A stretch of DNA of 64,000 nucleotides. Source: Agriotes lineatus (taxonomy: Eukaryota; Arthropoda; Insecta; Coleoptera; Elateridae). How positions within the stretch are numbered: position 1 is the stretch's first letter; each line of letters opens with the position of its first letter. The stretch lies in contig CALNHX010002279.1 of assembly GCA_940337035.1 (NCBI GenBank), positions 1 through 64,000 of the forward strand. The letters run 5' to 3'. Position numbers and translations under genes: made by a program. The notes under the pieces are model-generated. The model did no database searches, was not told where the DNA came from, and saw nothing but the letters and a program-made list of their open reading frames with translations. Positions 53,570 to 64,000 of the stretch are shown here, piece by piece.

Positions 53570-53890
53570 TTATTTCAAAATTAACCCAAAAATAAACAAA
53601 ATTTTATTTTTTTAAGGTGTTCACCTAGTATATATTTGTATGAAACTGTACCGGTTTCATGCGAGGTAGATATATAATATATATGCAAAATATCGTCTTC
53701 CTCGGACAAATAGTTTTGAGCTATACTGCCAACAGACAGACAGACGGAGGACGGACATACAGACAGAATTGAGAAAACCTCGTTTTCGTTATCTAGGGAT
53801 CTTGAAACGTGAAGATCTGAAAAAATCTCGGAAGGCGATTTTTTCGTCATTACAATACTTCCTTCGTTTTTCAGACGAGGGAAGTAAAAA
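53570..53890. mobile_element. Second copy of the hairpin-ended dispersed repeat
   Basis: The right end reads CGTCATTACAATACTTCCTTCG, a short loop, then CGAGGGAAGTAAAA (to about 53888). Just inside are ACAGACAGACAGACGGA runs, ATCTAGGGATCTTGAAACGT and GAAAAAATCTCGGAAGGCGA, each matching the corresponding place in 5527-6287 with many substitutions. The left end is probably TACTTCCTTTTAT near 53562-53572. A TATATAATATATATGC stretch lies in the middle. No coding. Confidence 0.55.
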
Positions 53891-55985
53891 AATGCGCAAA
53901 TAAAAACAAAAATCGATGGATCTCAGCGTTTTTTCCAAAAGTTATTCCTTGATTTTTTAACGAATTTATTCACTACTTTACGAAATCAGTGTATAATTTT
54001 GGCCCCATCGGTTTTAAAGCCTAGTTATTTCTCTTCTTTATGACATGATCCTTCCATCGATGCTTGGTGTCTAAAGTCCATATTCTTAGTATGTGCAAAT
54101 AACTGTACGATATAAGCAGATACAACTTTAAAAGTCTACAAAACAACCGTATGCCATATTTAAATTTTAAAATATTGGAACAAATAATTAGAATGCTAGA
54201 GAACATACAAAACTAGGTAAATAACTATGGAAAGAATAATACTACCTTAAACAATTTCAAATTTAAGATCATATTTTTTTTATATTTTGTCCCAAAGGTT
54301 TATGGCCCATCTAAATACTACAACATAAATATGGGTTTCTTTAAAATAAATTGAAATCCGGTCCCTTTACCTACATAAATTTAAGCCAGAATAACAAGAA
54401 GTGCGAATTTAATATTACTAATTGTATAAGCGTAGCCAAGCGACCTGTTAATGATTTGATGTAGCGGGAGCGAAGGTTTTAGAAGAACATAAACGGAATA
54501 AATATGTTCATTGCTTTGTTTGATTATAATGTGGTCGAACACTGAACCTAAATCCCTTCTCAGACTGTGCCGCGTTGTTCGCTATTGCGCCTCGTAGCTC
54601 AATTATCCGCTGTTTGACCCGAAAATTATATTGTAAATGTTAACAAGTCCCTTTGTAATGAGATATGTATTTCTAAACTCCTTACTAAAACACGGCCTCT
54701 AAGTAACAATTTATATTTGCAGGAAATGTCAAAAGTTATTATTAGGATTATGTATGTTATGGACAAGCAATTTTCGTAACTATCATTTAGTTTCATAGAC
54801 TTTAAATGCAGAGTATATTCCCAAAGTGTTTCAAAAATCGATAGGTACTATCCCAACCAAAAAAAATCGCACTATACTTAATCTAGTTCCATGGTTTTAT
54901 CCACAATGGCTTAGTGGCTTAGTTCGTTTTTCATACTTTGGAGTTATTGTCGTATTACTAGCTTACAGTAAAAGATATGACGGATGATATAAGTACACAA
55001 AAAAAAACAGAAACTGCGATAGTAAAGCTTTTTTCGGCATTGTTTACAACATGATTTGGAATTTTAAGTTTTGAAGGCAGAATGCCAATTGTAATAAACC
55101 ATACATATAGTACGTTTTCCAATATTTATTTATTAAAGATTTTCGTAAATTATTACACACGCCACTGGTATGTAAAATAAAGTGGGATAATCACGCAACT
55201 TTCAAGGATGAATTTATTCAAATCCCAGTTTTTATCTCAAGGAAAAATGCCATAGGTGTTTTACGATTAAGTGCACTATTGTAAAATTGGATTTATGAGT
55301 CTCGTGGTGTCTATGACCGACAAGGTTGCTCTGATTTTGTGTAACCCTGAAATCTCGTTCAAGGTTTGCAAATGTTAAATCTTCAATGCAAAGGCAAACC
55401 CAGGCTTGTGTTGATCAAGGGAATCATTTCAAACATTTTTTTTTTGTAGGACTGGACATTAATGTGTGTAGGTAGATGAGCGATTTAATAAGAAAAATAA
55501 TTCTGCCGGACCGGTGAGTACGTAACTTTATCAGTAATTTCATGAGGCACAAATATGGATTATATTAGCTTGCATGGTATGCTGGGTATTTTTTCTATCA
55601 TGAATTTTGGGACACCCTGTATATTTACTGGGCGTTGCTCTTTATCGTAGATCCGTAGGTCCGTAAATATAAGAAGCTTGAAAATACATGTCATCCCATG
55701 TTCTTCCACTAAAGTGGGCACGAAAATGGCGCGAAATTTAAAACTTGCAGCGTATTAATAAATGACCGCAATCGTGAACCCACATTTCTCGCCTTTTTGG
55801 CCAGCAGGAAAACCAAATAAATGAAAATTACGTCTTGAATGGCTAGTGCAATTATTCAAAGATGCACATTTTGATATTTTGAAACCATCTTCAACTTCAA
55901 GTTTTAGCTAACAAGCTATGCCGTTTCTCGGTCTAATCGCGACGGCTTTGCTACAAATTCATTGTCAGTGGGCACGAAAATGGCG
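53891..55985. other. No supported gene
   Basis: AT-rich. A lone mariner-like end (GGGACACCCTGTATA) is near 55607. GTGGGCACGAAAATGGCG occurs twice (55713 and 55967), as a direct repeat about 250 bp apart. Confidence 0.3.
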
Positions 55986-55989
55986 GTTA

Positions 55990-57080
55990 TTGAGATGACC
56001 TATTTATCTGAAGATAAAGGCATCTACCAATATACATGGGGAACGACGGAACCAAAGATTCATCGACTATGTTATCTCCAGAAAACTCACTCCTTAAGGC
56101 AGACGAGAGTCAAAAAAGGGACTAATGGAAGTTCGGATAATTATTTCTCTATAACTAGAGCAACAAAGAAAACTGCTTAAACGAGAAATACATATACCGA
56201 AACAAGAACATATCCAGGGCTTGTACCAAAGAAGTAACTCAGAACCAAACAATAATATCAAAACCGAACACAAATACAAGGTGGTCCACGGGAACGGGAA
56301 GTTTTGAAAACGACATAACCCTGAAAGTTGTTGTATTTAATTAAAACAAAGTGTAACAGTTCGAAGGTAGTTGTATGCTATTTTTATTTCTTAAAAAATA
56401 TTAAGGGTAAATGGTCTCTCCTTCTCTATATTTACTTTTGACGTCGGTCGGTGAAATTTTATATAACACGACGCAACATATTTAACTGGATGTTTGCAAT
56501 AAGAGTTCATTTTAGATTCTGAATATTTCTTGGTTTATCAATAAAATGCTTGCTCTCCAAGTACGCCTCACTAGAAATCGCATGCCGCAAGATTTGGCGG
56601 TCTTGAGGGCCATTCGATGCACCCATGTTTTTGGAGATGATGCGACTCGAAAATGATCTTTCCAGGACATTCAATGACTCTCGCAGTATGTGAAGTAGCA
56701 CCATCTTGCTAGAACCATGGAATGTGTTTTGATTGTTCTGTTTGTTTCTGTTGAAACATGTTCAATCGTTGGATCAGAAAGTGATTGACCATTACTAAAC
56801 GGAATACAATGGCATATCGTTATAATATAATAATATAATTTGACAAAAAGATCTACACAGCCAACTGTACAGTTACGAAATAAAATTTTCAAAATTTCCC
56901 GCTCCCGTGGACCACCTTGTATTTGTCAACGGCTGTTCAGCAAAGGAGGCATTAGGTAACTTCCAGGAAGAAACCAAAGCAGTTGTGGTGGAAAGAAGAA
57001 ATTCAAGCTGAAGTAGAAGTTAAAAAACAAGCACGTAACAAAAGGCTCACAAATCAAACTTATAAGCCCCTGCGCCACTT
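55990..57080 (+). pseudogene. LINE endonuclease end and linker, split by a mariner
   Basis: Before the mariner the frames give QRFIDYVISRKLTP and TRVKKGTNGSSDNYFSI, the last part of an RTE-type endonuclease (the SDHYFL motif appears as SDNYFS). After it come AKEALGNFQEETK and, in another frame, KKPKQLWWKEEIQAEVEVKK with QARNKRLTNQTYK, the Lys/Trp-rich linker that precedes the RT in this group (WWnEEI). Removing 56277-56919 and one TA brings the two together. RT itself is absent; the foldback 57199 onward follows. Confidence 0.6.
56277..56919 (-). mobile_element. Tc1/mariner element with transposase remnant
   Basis: CAAGGTGGTCCACGGGAACG at the left and its inverse at the right (CGCTCCCGTGGACCACCTTG) are terminal repeats with few mismatches over about 34 bp, flanked by TA. 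On the minus strand about 56720-56507 encodes HILRESLNVLERSFSSRIIS, KNMGASNGPQDRQILRHAIS and SEAYLESKHFIDKPRNIQNL. This corresponds to the transposase region TARESLNxLxxxFxxRxISRN...WPPRSPDLTPxDFFLWGxLKSxV, with two frameshifts. At 643 bp it is an internally deleted copy. Confidence 0.85.
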
Positions 57081-57198
57081 TAATTTTTTTGATAGTGCGA
57101 CAGCTCACAGTTTCACGAAAATGACGCCATCGAATTATTTATTTAGGGTGTGTGTATTTTAATGACGTCACGTAATAGTTCTTTACGAGCAAGCTCAG

Positions 57199-57305
57199 TA
57201 ATAGTTATGTAAGTAGCAAGCTTATTAAATTAGCCTTTATGGGCGATCCGGTAATCCAGTAATCCAGTGAGCTCCAATAAAGGCTAATTGTAAGCAAGAA
57301 GTAAC
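57199..57305. repeat. Small foldback element
   Basis: It starts TAATAGTTATGTAAGTAGCA. AATTAGCCTTTAT (about 57227) pairs with ATAAAGGCTAATT (about 57278), and AGCAAGCTTA-type outer arms pair with TAAGCAAGAAGTAAC. The loop holds a 10-bp tandem duplication (GTAATCCA). Confidence 0.6.
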
Positions 57306-57442
57306 GCCACGTACAACGTTTTATTTCCTCTTTCTGAAAATCCTTAGTGATTAATCAAGGATGTGTTTATTAGAAAACAAGGTGCTTGTCAAGTCGCATT
57401 ATCGATATATCGTTATTTTCGCCCAGCCCTAGCCATGACAAC

Positions 57443-57562
57443 ATTTTACAGGCACCGTGCCTGTAAAGACTGGTTTACCGAGTCAGTTCAGACGACAGTA
57501 ACACTTTACAGGCACCGTGCTTGTAAAGACTCATTTACCGAGTCAGTTCAGACGACAGTAAA
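57443..57562. repeat. 60-bp tandem duplication with palindromic core
   Basis: Two 60-bp units (TACAGGCACCGTGC at 57447 and 57507) continue with TTTACCGAGTCAGTTCAGAC and GACAGTAA. Each contains the hairpin TTTACAGGCAC-C-GTG(C/T)(C/T)TGTAAA, perfect in the first unit. Confidence 0.88.
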
Positions 57563-57599
57563 CGACTTTTAACAAGTCAAGAGGGTCAGCTGGAAAGTT

Positions 57600-58607
57600 T
57601 GTGTCCATATCCAGGGAGCCCAGTAAAGATTAATTACAAAGCCGGCCCCGTACAAACTTTCATTTCCACCTTTACACAAAATTCCGGATAGAAGGACTCA
57701 CAGACCATTTAACATTCTACCTGATCGAAATGGTTTCAATCCTGTCGAGCTACTTCTTCATTCCATGAAATTGCGACCAAGTCATATTAAAAATGATCGC
57801 CTTTTTTGTCTTATCAAAAAGGAAAGTGCACTGTACAGCCAAAAGGAACATTTTCATTAATGATCTTTTCTATGAGCCTGTAAAATTGTGCACCCTATGC
57901 CATTGTATACCGAAAAAGAGATATATTATAAGGCTGGCAAAAGAGGAGGCAACCGCAAACCAAAACACTGCAATCCAACCTTACTTTTCAGTTTTGCATC
58001 GAACAGCTAATCAAGTTTTTATATAAACTTTGGACAACATTTTGATAGTGGGACATGCTTTCAAATTTTTTTGGTAAAGCGCGACGTCACCTTAAAAACA
58101 ATCCTAAGAACTTTTTATAAAAAAAATGCAATGGGATAGGGGCTTTAGAGTTGTGGCAAAAATTTAAGATACAGGGTCCGGGAGAATGACGTATCCATTT
58201 TCAAAGTTAATTCAATTCATAATATAATGCGATATAAATTCAAATCAAGTCGCCATGCTTTCGCGATAAATCCGTTTGGAACATAGGAAATTAATGAGTG
58301 CGACAAGGAAGACATAAACAAAATGAGTAGCAAGACAAAGATAGAATGTAATCATGGCTAGGTAAATTTTTAAACTAAAATTAAGTCAATGAAACAAACA
58401 AACGCTTCTGCAAATATTTTATCCTCCAGTTGCGGAACACCCTGCATATGAGTTACGTCGCTGATTGGTGGATTACGCATTACGCCATTTAAGGATTTAT
58501 TCGATGTGAATTTGCTCCGGTCTCATACTATCCGCCTATGATGTAGGCAAACAAAGATCTAAACATGCGGGCGTGTACTGCACTTTCTGACATATTCTAG
58601 TCGTCGA
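57600..58607. other. No supported gene
   Basis: A 77-codon plus-strand frame (57793-58026) has no features I can name. A lone ACACCCTG(C)ATATG end like that of mariner elements lies near 58437. Confidence 0.3.
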
Positions 58608-58725
58608 TAATAGTTATTTACGTAACAAGTACTGAAAGTGAGACTTTACAGGAGGAGTAGGCAATTTCCAGTATGAGCCGTGGACGAATCCTCCGCGTCC
58701 AGTAAAGACGCTTTTAGTACGAGCT
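58608..58725. repeat. Small foldback element
   Basis: It starts TAATAGTTATTTACGTAACA. GTACTGAAAGTGAGACTTTAC (from 58628, 15 or more bases paired) faces GTAAAGACGCTTTTAGTAC (to about 58713). The tip carries CCGTGGACGAATCCTCCGCG. The 58800-58860 stretch (GGAGGAAAGTGTATCATTCC and CCGCGGATG) may be part of a further foldback. Confidence 0.6.
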
Positions 58726-58729
58726 GCGT

Positions 58730-59800
58730 ACAATATCTTCTGTTCAATTGTGGGAATAGTTTACAAGCTCATTCTGATACAATAATAATAGCTATTTGTA
58801 TTATTAGGGAGGAAAGTGTATCATTCCCTCCCGCGGATGTAGTTTAACACTTTACGCAAGAGTTATACATATAATTTTTTTGACACTTTTACATTTTATG
58901 TACTCAGCTGCATTTAAAAATATCTAAATATAAAAAAGTAGCATGCTAGTTGGTTTGCTTTTAATCACATTCCCTCTTTCTGCCATTGGAAACCAACAAT
59001 GGAGCGAAACGTGTATTTTCGCTAACAAATACGTGTTTTCTGTTAATGTCTTGGTTACCTAAAATTAATATTATTGTGCGATTTGAACACACTTCAAAGT
59101 GTTCAACATACAGTTTAAAAATTTCTAGTTCGCAATGTGTCCTGATAATGTATATGGGAGAAGAAAAATTGCCTTATTTGTTTCAGGTGTAACAACATAT
59201 TTTTTTAACTAAATTTTATGATATCATTCAAAAGTAGCTTCTCCTACTTCGACAGATTTTTAAATTAGTTTTATACAATTTAGCATCCACTTATAGGTGT
59301 TCCAAGCGTATTTGAATAGCAAATTAGTTCAGTTCAGACTTTGTTTATTACATTGCAATGCATACTAGCCAAAAGTTGTGTTCTGTACATTTCCCAGCGG
59401 AGCTCTCTGTAAATAAACAAAATGCTAAAAATGGATAAACATAATCTTGCTTAATACATTCTTCAATGGAAAGACGTATGACGTAAAATAGAAATTCTTC
59501 AGAGTAATTACACAATATTATTTTACAATATACTATATGCAAATCATCCGTTTAGTTGGCAAAATTATTGAAGAAGTAAATTTTCAAGCAACAATAAGTA
59601 CTGTAATTATAATGGGCACAACTTTTTTTTCTAATGAAAATTTGCTATGGATGTGTTCTCATCCTACAACTGGATGGGAATATCCTGATGCAGCAATCAA
59701 AGTTCTAATGTTGTCTTTTATCAAAATTTAGCAATTATTTTGAAGCTATTTTAAGCTTGGCAAAACCAGATTTTTCCAAATTCCCGAAGAACATGTCGCA
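58730..59800. other. No supported gene
   Basis: AT-rich; frames at 58986-59192 and 59537-59731 have no recognisable content. Confidence 0.3.
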
Positions 59801-60092
59801 AATTCCTGACATGGAGTCGCAGAAGAATAAAAACGCGTCACGCACAACCAGCGCGATTTGCGGACGATAAGGCCCTTTTTTTAACCCAATTGTCGTCATG
59901 CAGTGAGTGAGCACGACAAGTCCAACGTGAACAAGAATCCCGGATACAAATATCATAGTGACAGCCACGAAGCGTCACTTTCCTCCAGTTCTCTGTTAGT
60001 GCTACAGCGTCCCGACGCTCCATTCCGCTTGCATTCGCGTCCTTCGGCCGACAGGCTCCGTATCGGGATTACTTTTGTTTGGACAGCAACAG
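59800..60092 (+). other. Possible 5' exon with strong splice donor
   Basis: This short block is clearly richer in GC than its flanks and ends at CAACAG|GTGAGTAG, a near-consensus 5' splice site (exon end 60092). A plus-strand frame (59903-60100) reads SEHDKSNVNKNPGYKYHSDS and continues Ser-rich, but it may just be leader sequence. The following 3.8 kb (with the ~300-bp tandem array) would be the first intron. No downstream exon is certain; the open frame at 63893 is a candidate. Confidence 0.3.
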
Positions 60093-60149
60093 GTGAGTAG
60101 TTTGGGAACTTTTACTGCATTCGCCCGATGCACATTCGCCGTGGTTTAA

Positions 60150-61600
60150 CGCATTTTTCGAAATTCGACGTTAAAGTTATTGTTATTAGTTGCCAGTTTA
60201 AATAAATTAAGGGATTAGCAAACCAATCTTGGAACGCATCTAAGTAAAGACCGCTCCAGACATTTTTCTATAGCCCGTTCCAATTTTTGTTGCAAAAATT
60301 CTTATTAAATTTCGGCTTAGGTATTTAATAGTTTTGTATACGGAAGTTTGAGTAATTTTTAATTTCTTGCAAGATGAGGTATTTTAAAAAATGACAGTCA
60401 GCCTAATTTTTTAAATATTTTGTTTCCTCCAATTTTTTAGCGCAATACAAAACTGTCAAACTCACGTACTTGATGTTATTGTTATTGGTTGCCAGTCTGA
60501 GTATGCGAATAAATGAAAACATTTGGGAACGAAGCCTGGAAAGTGAATTAAAGACAACTTTAGACATTTTTCTGTTACTTGTTTAAATTTTTGTTCTAGA
60601 AATGCTATTAAATGCATAAAAGTTTGAGAAACTTTTTATTTGTTGCAAGCTGCCGTAGTTTTTAAAAAATTGACACAATCTGCCTATTTTTTTAAAATAT
60701 TTTATTTTCTTAATTTTTTAGCAGAATTACAAAACTGTCAAATTAACGTTATTTTATGAGTTGTCAGTTTGAACATGTGAATAAATGCAGAAATCTGCAA
60801 ACAAAGCCTGGAAAGTGTCTAAATACAGATTTGGACATTATTCTGCTACTTGTTCCAATTTTCGTTGTAGGAATTCTTATTAAAATTGGACTTATTCGCA
60901 TAGTTTTACATATAAAGTTTGAGAAACTTGTTGTATTTGTATTTGTTGCAAGGTGCCGTGGTTTAAAAAAATGACACCATCAGTCTAACTTTTTAAAATA
61001 ATGTATTTCCTTTAATTTTTTTTATCAAAATCGACCTATTTCATGTTATTGTTATTATAGTTGCCAGTCTGAGCATCTCAATAAATTAAGAAATCTGCAA
61101 ACGATGCCGGGAAAGCAGCTAATTAAAGACAGCTCGAGACATTTGCCGGTCGTTCGTTTCAATTTTTGTTTTGACAATTTTTATTAAAATGCAACGTAGG
61201 TAGTCGGATAGTTAATACGAAAGTTTAAGAAATATTTATTTCTTGCAAACTGCGGTGGTTTTAAAAACACTGACACAATCAGTCAATTTTTATATATATA
61301 TTTTGGTTCCTTCAATCTTCCACTATCAAATAGGCCTATTTAATGTTATTGTTATTAGTTACCAATTTGAGCAGGTCAATATATTAAGAAATTGCCAAAT
61401 GAAGCCTGGAAAGAGCCTAATTAAATACAGCTTTAACATGTGTTCCAATTTTTGTTGTAGACATTCTTATTGAAATTAGCCGAATAGTTATATATGAAAT
61501 TTTGAGACATTTTTTATTTGTTGCAAGCAGGAGTTGTTTAAAAAAATTACACAATCAGTCTATTTTTTAAAAATTTTTTTCCTTCTATGTTTTTCTAGAA
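60150..61600. repeat. ~300-bp tandem repeat, five copies
   Basis: TTGCCAGT-type anchors lie at 60190, 60489, 60761, 61061 and 61359, spaced 299, 272, 300 and 298 bp. Each unit runs TGTTATTGTTATTAGTTGCC, AATAAATTAAGAAATCTGCA, AGCCTGGAAAG, TTGTTCCAATTTTTGTTGTA, TTTGAGAAA, TTTATTTGTTGCAAG and TGACACAATCAGTCTA. Units have diverged by substitutions and small indels, so the array is old. Frames within are by-products. Confidence 0.85.
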
Positions 61601-63040
61601 TTTGTAATCCCTTTTTCTATATTTTTGTTCTACGCCTTAATTATAGTGGTATCTTAACACTTTCAGGTTACATAATCGAGCACACAACCTGTAAAAAATT
61701 ACTATTTTGAATATAAAAAATATATACATATTTCGTCGTTTCAACAGCTTACTGGCATATTCTGCTATAAATAAAATTATAATCACTAGAAGTTTCAAAA
61801 ATATAGTGTGACCAAATAGATTAGCTTGCAAAACCTATTTACTTAGTTAAATCTAAAAAACAATAAACCTACATTGCTTAAGTGTAGGGTCACCTTGGAA
61901 TAATTGTAACATTTACTTATTATCAACATTAAAATTATAACAATTAATCAAGTACGTACTTAAAAATGTTAAAATATACACATTAAAATTATATCTTACA
62001 TTCTTCTATTTTTCATGAATTTGTTATGATTTTCTTGCACAATTAACGGTTTTTAAAATTGAAAATTTGTTATACTAATTTTTATTGTAAAGTTTAGATA
62101 TTTTAAAACTTTACCAATTATTCATATGGCGACGATTGGATAACTAAAACACGTCAGGCGAAGTTTCAGGTTTTGTATCTGCGAAAAATGAACAGTAGAT
62201 ACAGACTCAAAAAACTGAAAATTTTGTGAATACTCACTTTTTCGCAAGAGAGAATGAAATTTTAGACAAATTCAATATCGAGCAACATTTACGTAAAATA
62301 AATTATCTCTTTTTTTTCAATTTTAGCTGTTATAATGAATACTAAAACTTAAATAGCTCACTTTAGGGCAGGTGGTAGGCACTTGAAATGTTAACAGTTT
62401 GCTGGTTTGGGTTCACAAACTATACCAGCCAGCACTAATACAGCAAACAGAATAACAATAATTACTCAAAAAAAATGGTTAATATACATCTATGCTAGAA
62501 ATACTTTATATTTTAAAATTCTTTCTGAATTTTTTAGTTTATGGTTCGGAAAACCTCGCTTTCCATTTCACTACAATTTCCGGAAGTTTTCAACTTAGCT
62601 GTAACTCACAACAAAATTTTCTTAGCGATCTAGGTAATGACAGAAAAATAAAACAACACTCCAGATGTTATATTTCATAATATAGGTTAAAAAGCTTCAA
62701 AGCAATTTTTTAGCACAACTAACTTTCTCGAATCGAAGTGGCTTTCTGGTTTATAAGAACAAACTACTTTTTGTACATCTAAAATCTTAAAAATCGATTC
62801 AGATTTTAAAGAAATTTGGATTGAAGACAACACGACATACGGATGGGCATATAATTAAATATAACAGCAGTACATTTTAAAAAATTGTTTTTAATTTTGA
62901 GATTGGTTTTTAAGTCTTCGAGGTGATGTGGATATTTAAATTTTTTTAAAAACATTACTTAAAACAAATGGTGATCTTTAATTCAATATACTGGTTATGG
63001 TTAATTGTTATTGTTTGATTTGTTGAACTTTTAGAACATT
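61601..63040. other. No gene seen
   Basis: AT-rich DNA without frames or repeats that I can support. Confidence 0.4.
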
Positions 63041-63363
63041 ATTTTTATCTACGACAGTGTGTAAAATTGCCTTTTAGTTGGCAGTTTTAAGTTTGTAAAA
63101 CGACTGTTTAATAACATGTTTTCATTAGTTTACGTCGTCAGTAGTAACGTGTTTAAAAGATTTCATTAGGCACGTTGTCAGTAGCAACGCGTTTTAAAAT
63201 TTTTAAAACACGCAAAATTTAATTTTTTAAATATTTTCTAGATTCTATCGTAGATAAAATATTGTACTCGCGGGGCTTAAAACGCTTGCTCACTCGCGTT
63301 TTAACTTTACCCCACTCGTGACTAAAAAGTAGCTTTACGTACTTATATCGTAAATTACTATTA
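63041..63363 (-). mobile_element. Composite foldback element, copy C (uninterrupted)
   Basis: Read on the minus strand it starts TAATAGTAATTTACGATATA, passes GTAAAGCTACTTTTTAGTCA, AACGCGAGTGAGCAAGCGTT, TTATCTACGATAGAATCTAG, CACGTTACTACTGACGACGT and ends GTGTGTCGTAGATAAAAAT-like (ACACTGTCGTAGATA). It matches copy B (31266-37820) across both hAT insertion points and so shows the unoccupied sites. The right arm of the hairpin head is shorter than in copies A and B. Confidence 0.72.
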
Positions 63364-63892
63364 GGCAATAATTATAAACGTCTTATGCGAATTGTTAATT
63401 GACACGATGGTTTACAAAATAATAAAACCCCGAAGAAGCACGAGATTTCCAAAACAAACCTCAAAATTAAAAACAAAACAAAATTGAACAAAACCTTTCA
63501 AACATAATTTAATTGCTATAAAAATGTATTTTTGAAGAAATTAGTGAAATATACGTAAAAATAAAAGTACATAATAAATTCTGGCTAAATTTCTTCACGC
63601 GAAAGGAAGTTATTTTTCTTCTCATAATAAACAAATAGTTTTGTGCATGTTTGTCTATGTCGTATTAAAACATTTTGATAGTTTGTTCATGTTATCTCAT
63701 TGCTGTTTTATTTAATCAGGGGTCCATCGGTATTATTGAATAATTAGAAAACAATTTTTCAGCAAAATTGATTAAACTGCTTATAGTACTCACAAGGTAA
63801 ACAAAAATAAAACCTACAACGCTCCATCTACTAATTGAGAGTTGTCATAGCATCGTTATGAAATCAGGTTGCTTTGGAAATCAACAGCAAAA
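63364..63892. other. No gene seen
   Basis: AT-rich; no supported feature before the open frame at the edge. Confidence 0.35.
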
Positions 63893-64000
63893 ATGCCCAG
63901 GACGAGCTGTATGGCCTTTTATTTTGGTGTACGAGTAAACGGAAAATACATAAATAATGAAGGGACGCTATGGAAATGCCCTCACAAAGAAAAAATTAGC
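63893..64000 (+). CDS. Partial open frame at the right edge
   Basis: ATG 63893 has a favourable context (GCAAAAATG). The 36 codons visible are open to the window end and read MPRTSCMAFYFGVRVNGKYI then NNEGTLWKCPHKEKIS. Two cysteines and a basic composition are all that can be said. It could be the start of a gene, possibly one whose 5' exon is at 59800-60092, or a chance frame. Confidence 0.25.
   Translation, partial: MPRTSCMAFYFGVRVNGKYINNEGTLWKCPHKEKIS

Noticed and set aside
59735..60023. Hydrophobic membrane protein on the minus strand
   Set aside because: It is antisense to the GC-richer block with the plus-strand splice donor; no family or splice support was seen on the minus strand.
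60150..61600. CRISPR-like array
   Set aside because: The units are ~300 bp and repeat along their whole length, with no short-repeat/unique-spacer pattern, in a eukaryotic genome.

Overview
This window is AT-rich animal nuclear DNA, most likely from an insect and possibly a beetle. The evidence is short (49-70 bp) introns in the one clear gene, CR1/Jockey-like and RTE-like non-LTR retrotransposons, hAT, Tc1/mariner, pogo and PIF/Harbinger DNA transposons, tRNA-derived repeats and many small foldback elements. The order-level guess is inference. No bacterial operons, CRISPR arrays, rRNA genes or intact tRNA genes were seen.

Host genes are few. The only confidently identified one is a five-exon ortholog of the axonemal radial spoke protein RSPH1 (28544-29690, +; 303 residues of MORN repeats plus an acidic/Pro-Gln tail). 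Weaker host candidates are a terminal exon at 11308-11675 (+), an exon-like frame at 12228-12470 (+), a small frame at 8629-8804 (+), an exon-like frame at 28033-28290 (+), a terminal exon convergent with RSPH1 at 29820-30027 (-), a possible 5' exon with a strong splice donor at 60092/60093 (+), and an open frame running off the right edge from 63893 (+).

Layout. 1-4.4 kb: a reverse-transcriptase relic (-) next to a 5'-truncated CR1-like LINE (+) with ORF1 end, endonuclease-RT with one frameshift, a 3'-UTR stem-loop and an ACTT tail. 4.4-9.8 kb: tandem repeats, a hairpin-ended repeat, MADF and hAT scraps. 9.8-11 kb: RTE-like LINE 3' end (-). 11.3-15.3 kb: exon candidates and foldback elements. 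15.7-21 kb: a dead hAT element carrying further insertions, then a pogo/Tigger transposase relic. 21-26.3 kb: a nearly full-length RTE-like LINE (-), itself interrupted. 27.0-27.7 kb: a short PIF/Harbinger element with TAA duplications and a MADF/Myb-like frame. 28.5-29.7 kb: RSPH1. 31.3-37.8 kb: a nest of elements at least five deep. 38-48.5 kb: transposase and LINE relics. 49-57 kb: tRNA-like repeats, mariner-type elements and a LINE split by a mariner. 57-59 kb: foldback elements. 60-61.6 kb: five copies of a ~300 bp tandem repeat. 63 kb: an uninterrupted copy of the foldback element that is split at 31-38 kb.

The most interesting material is structural. (1) A composite foldback family (hairpin head plus a body bounded by TCTACGAT/ATCGTAGA) is present in three copies; one copy holds two separate hAT insertions, each with a perfect 8-bp target duplication, and an empty-site copy lies in the same window. 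(2) Two unrelated foldback transposons have terminal inverted repeats built from 14-16 bp GC-rich tandem units; one has ~500 bp inverted repeats and a 9-bp target duplication. (3) A dispersed repeat family ends in a hairpin whose stem differs between copies but stays paired.
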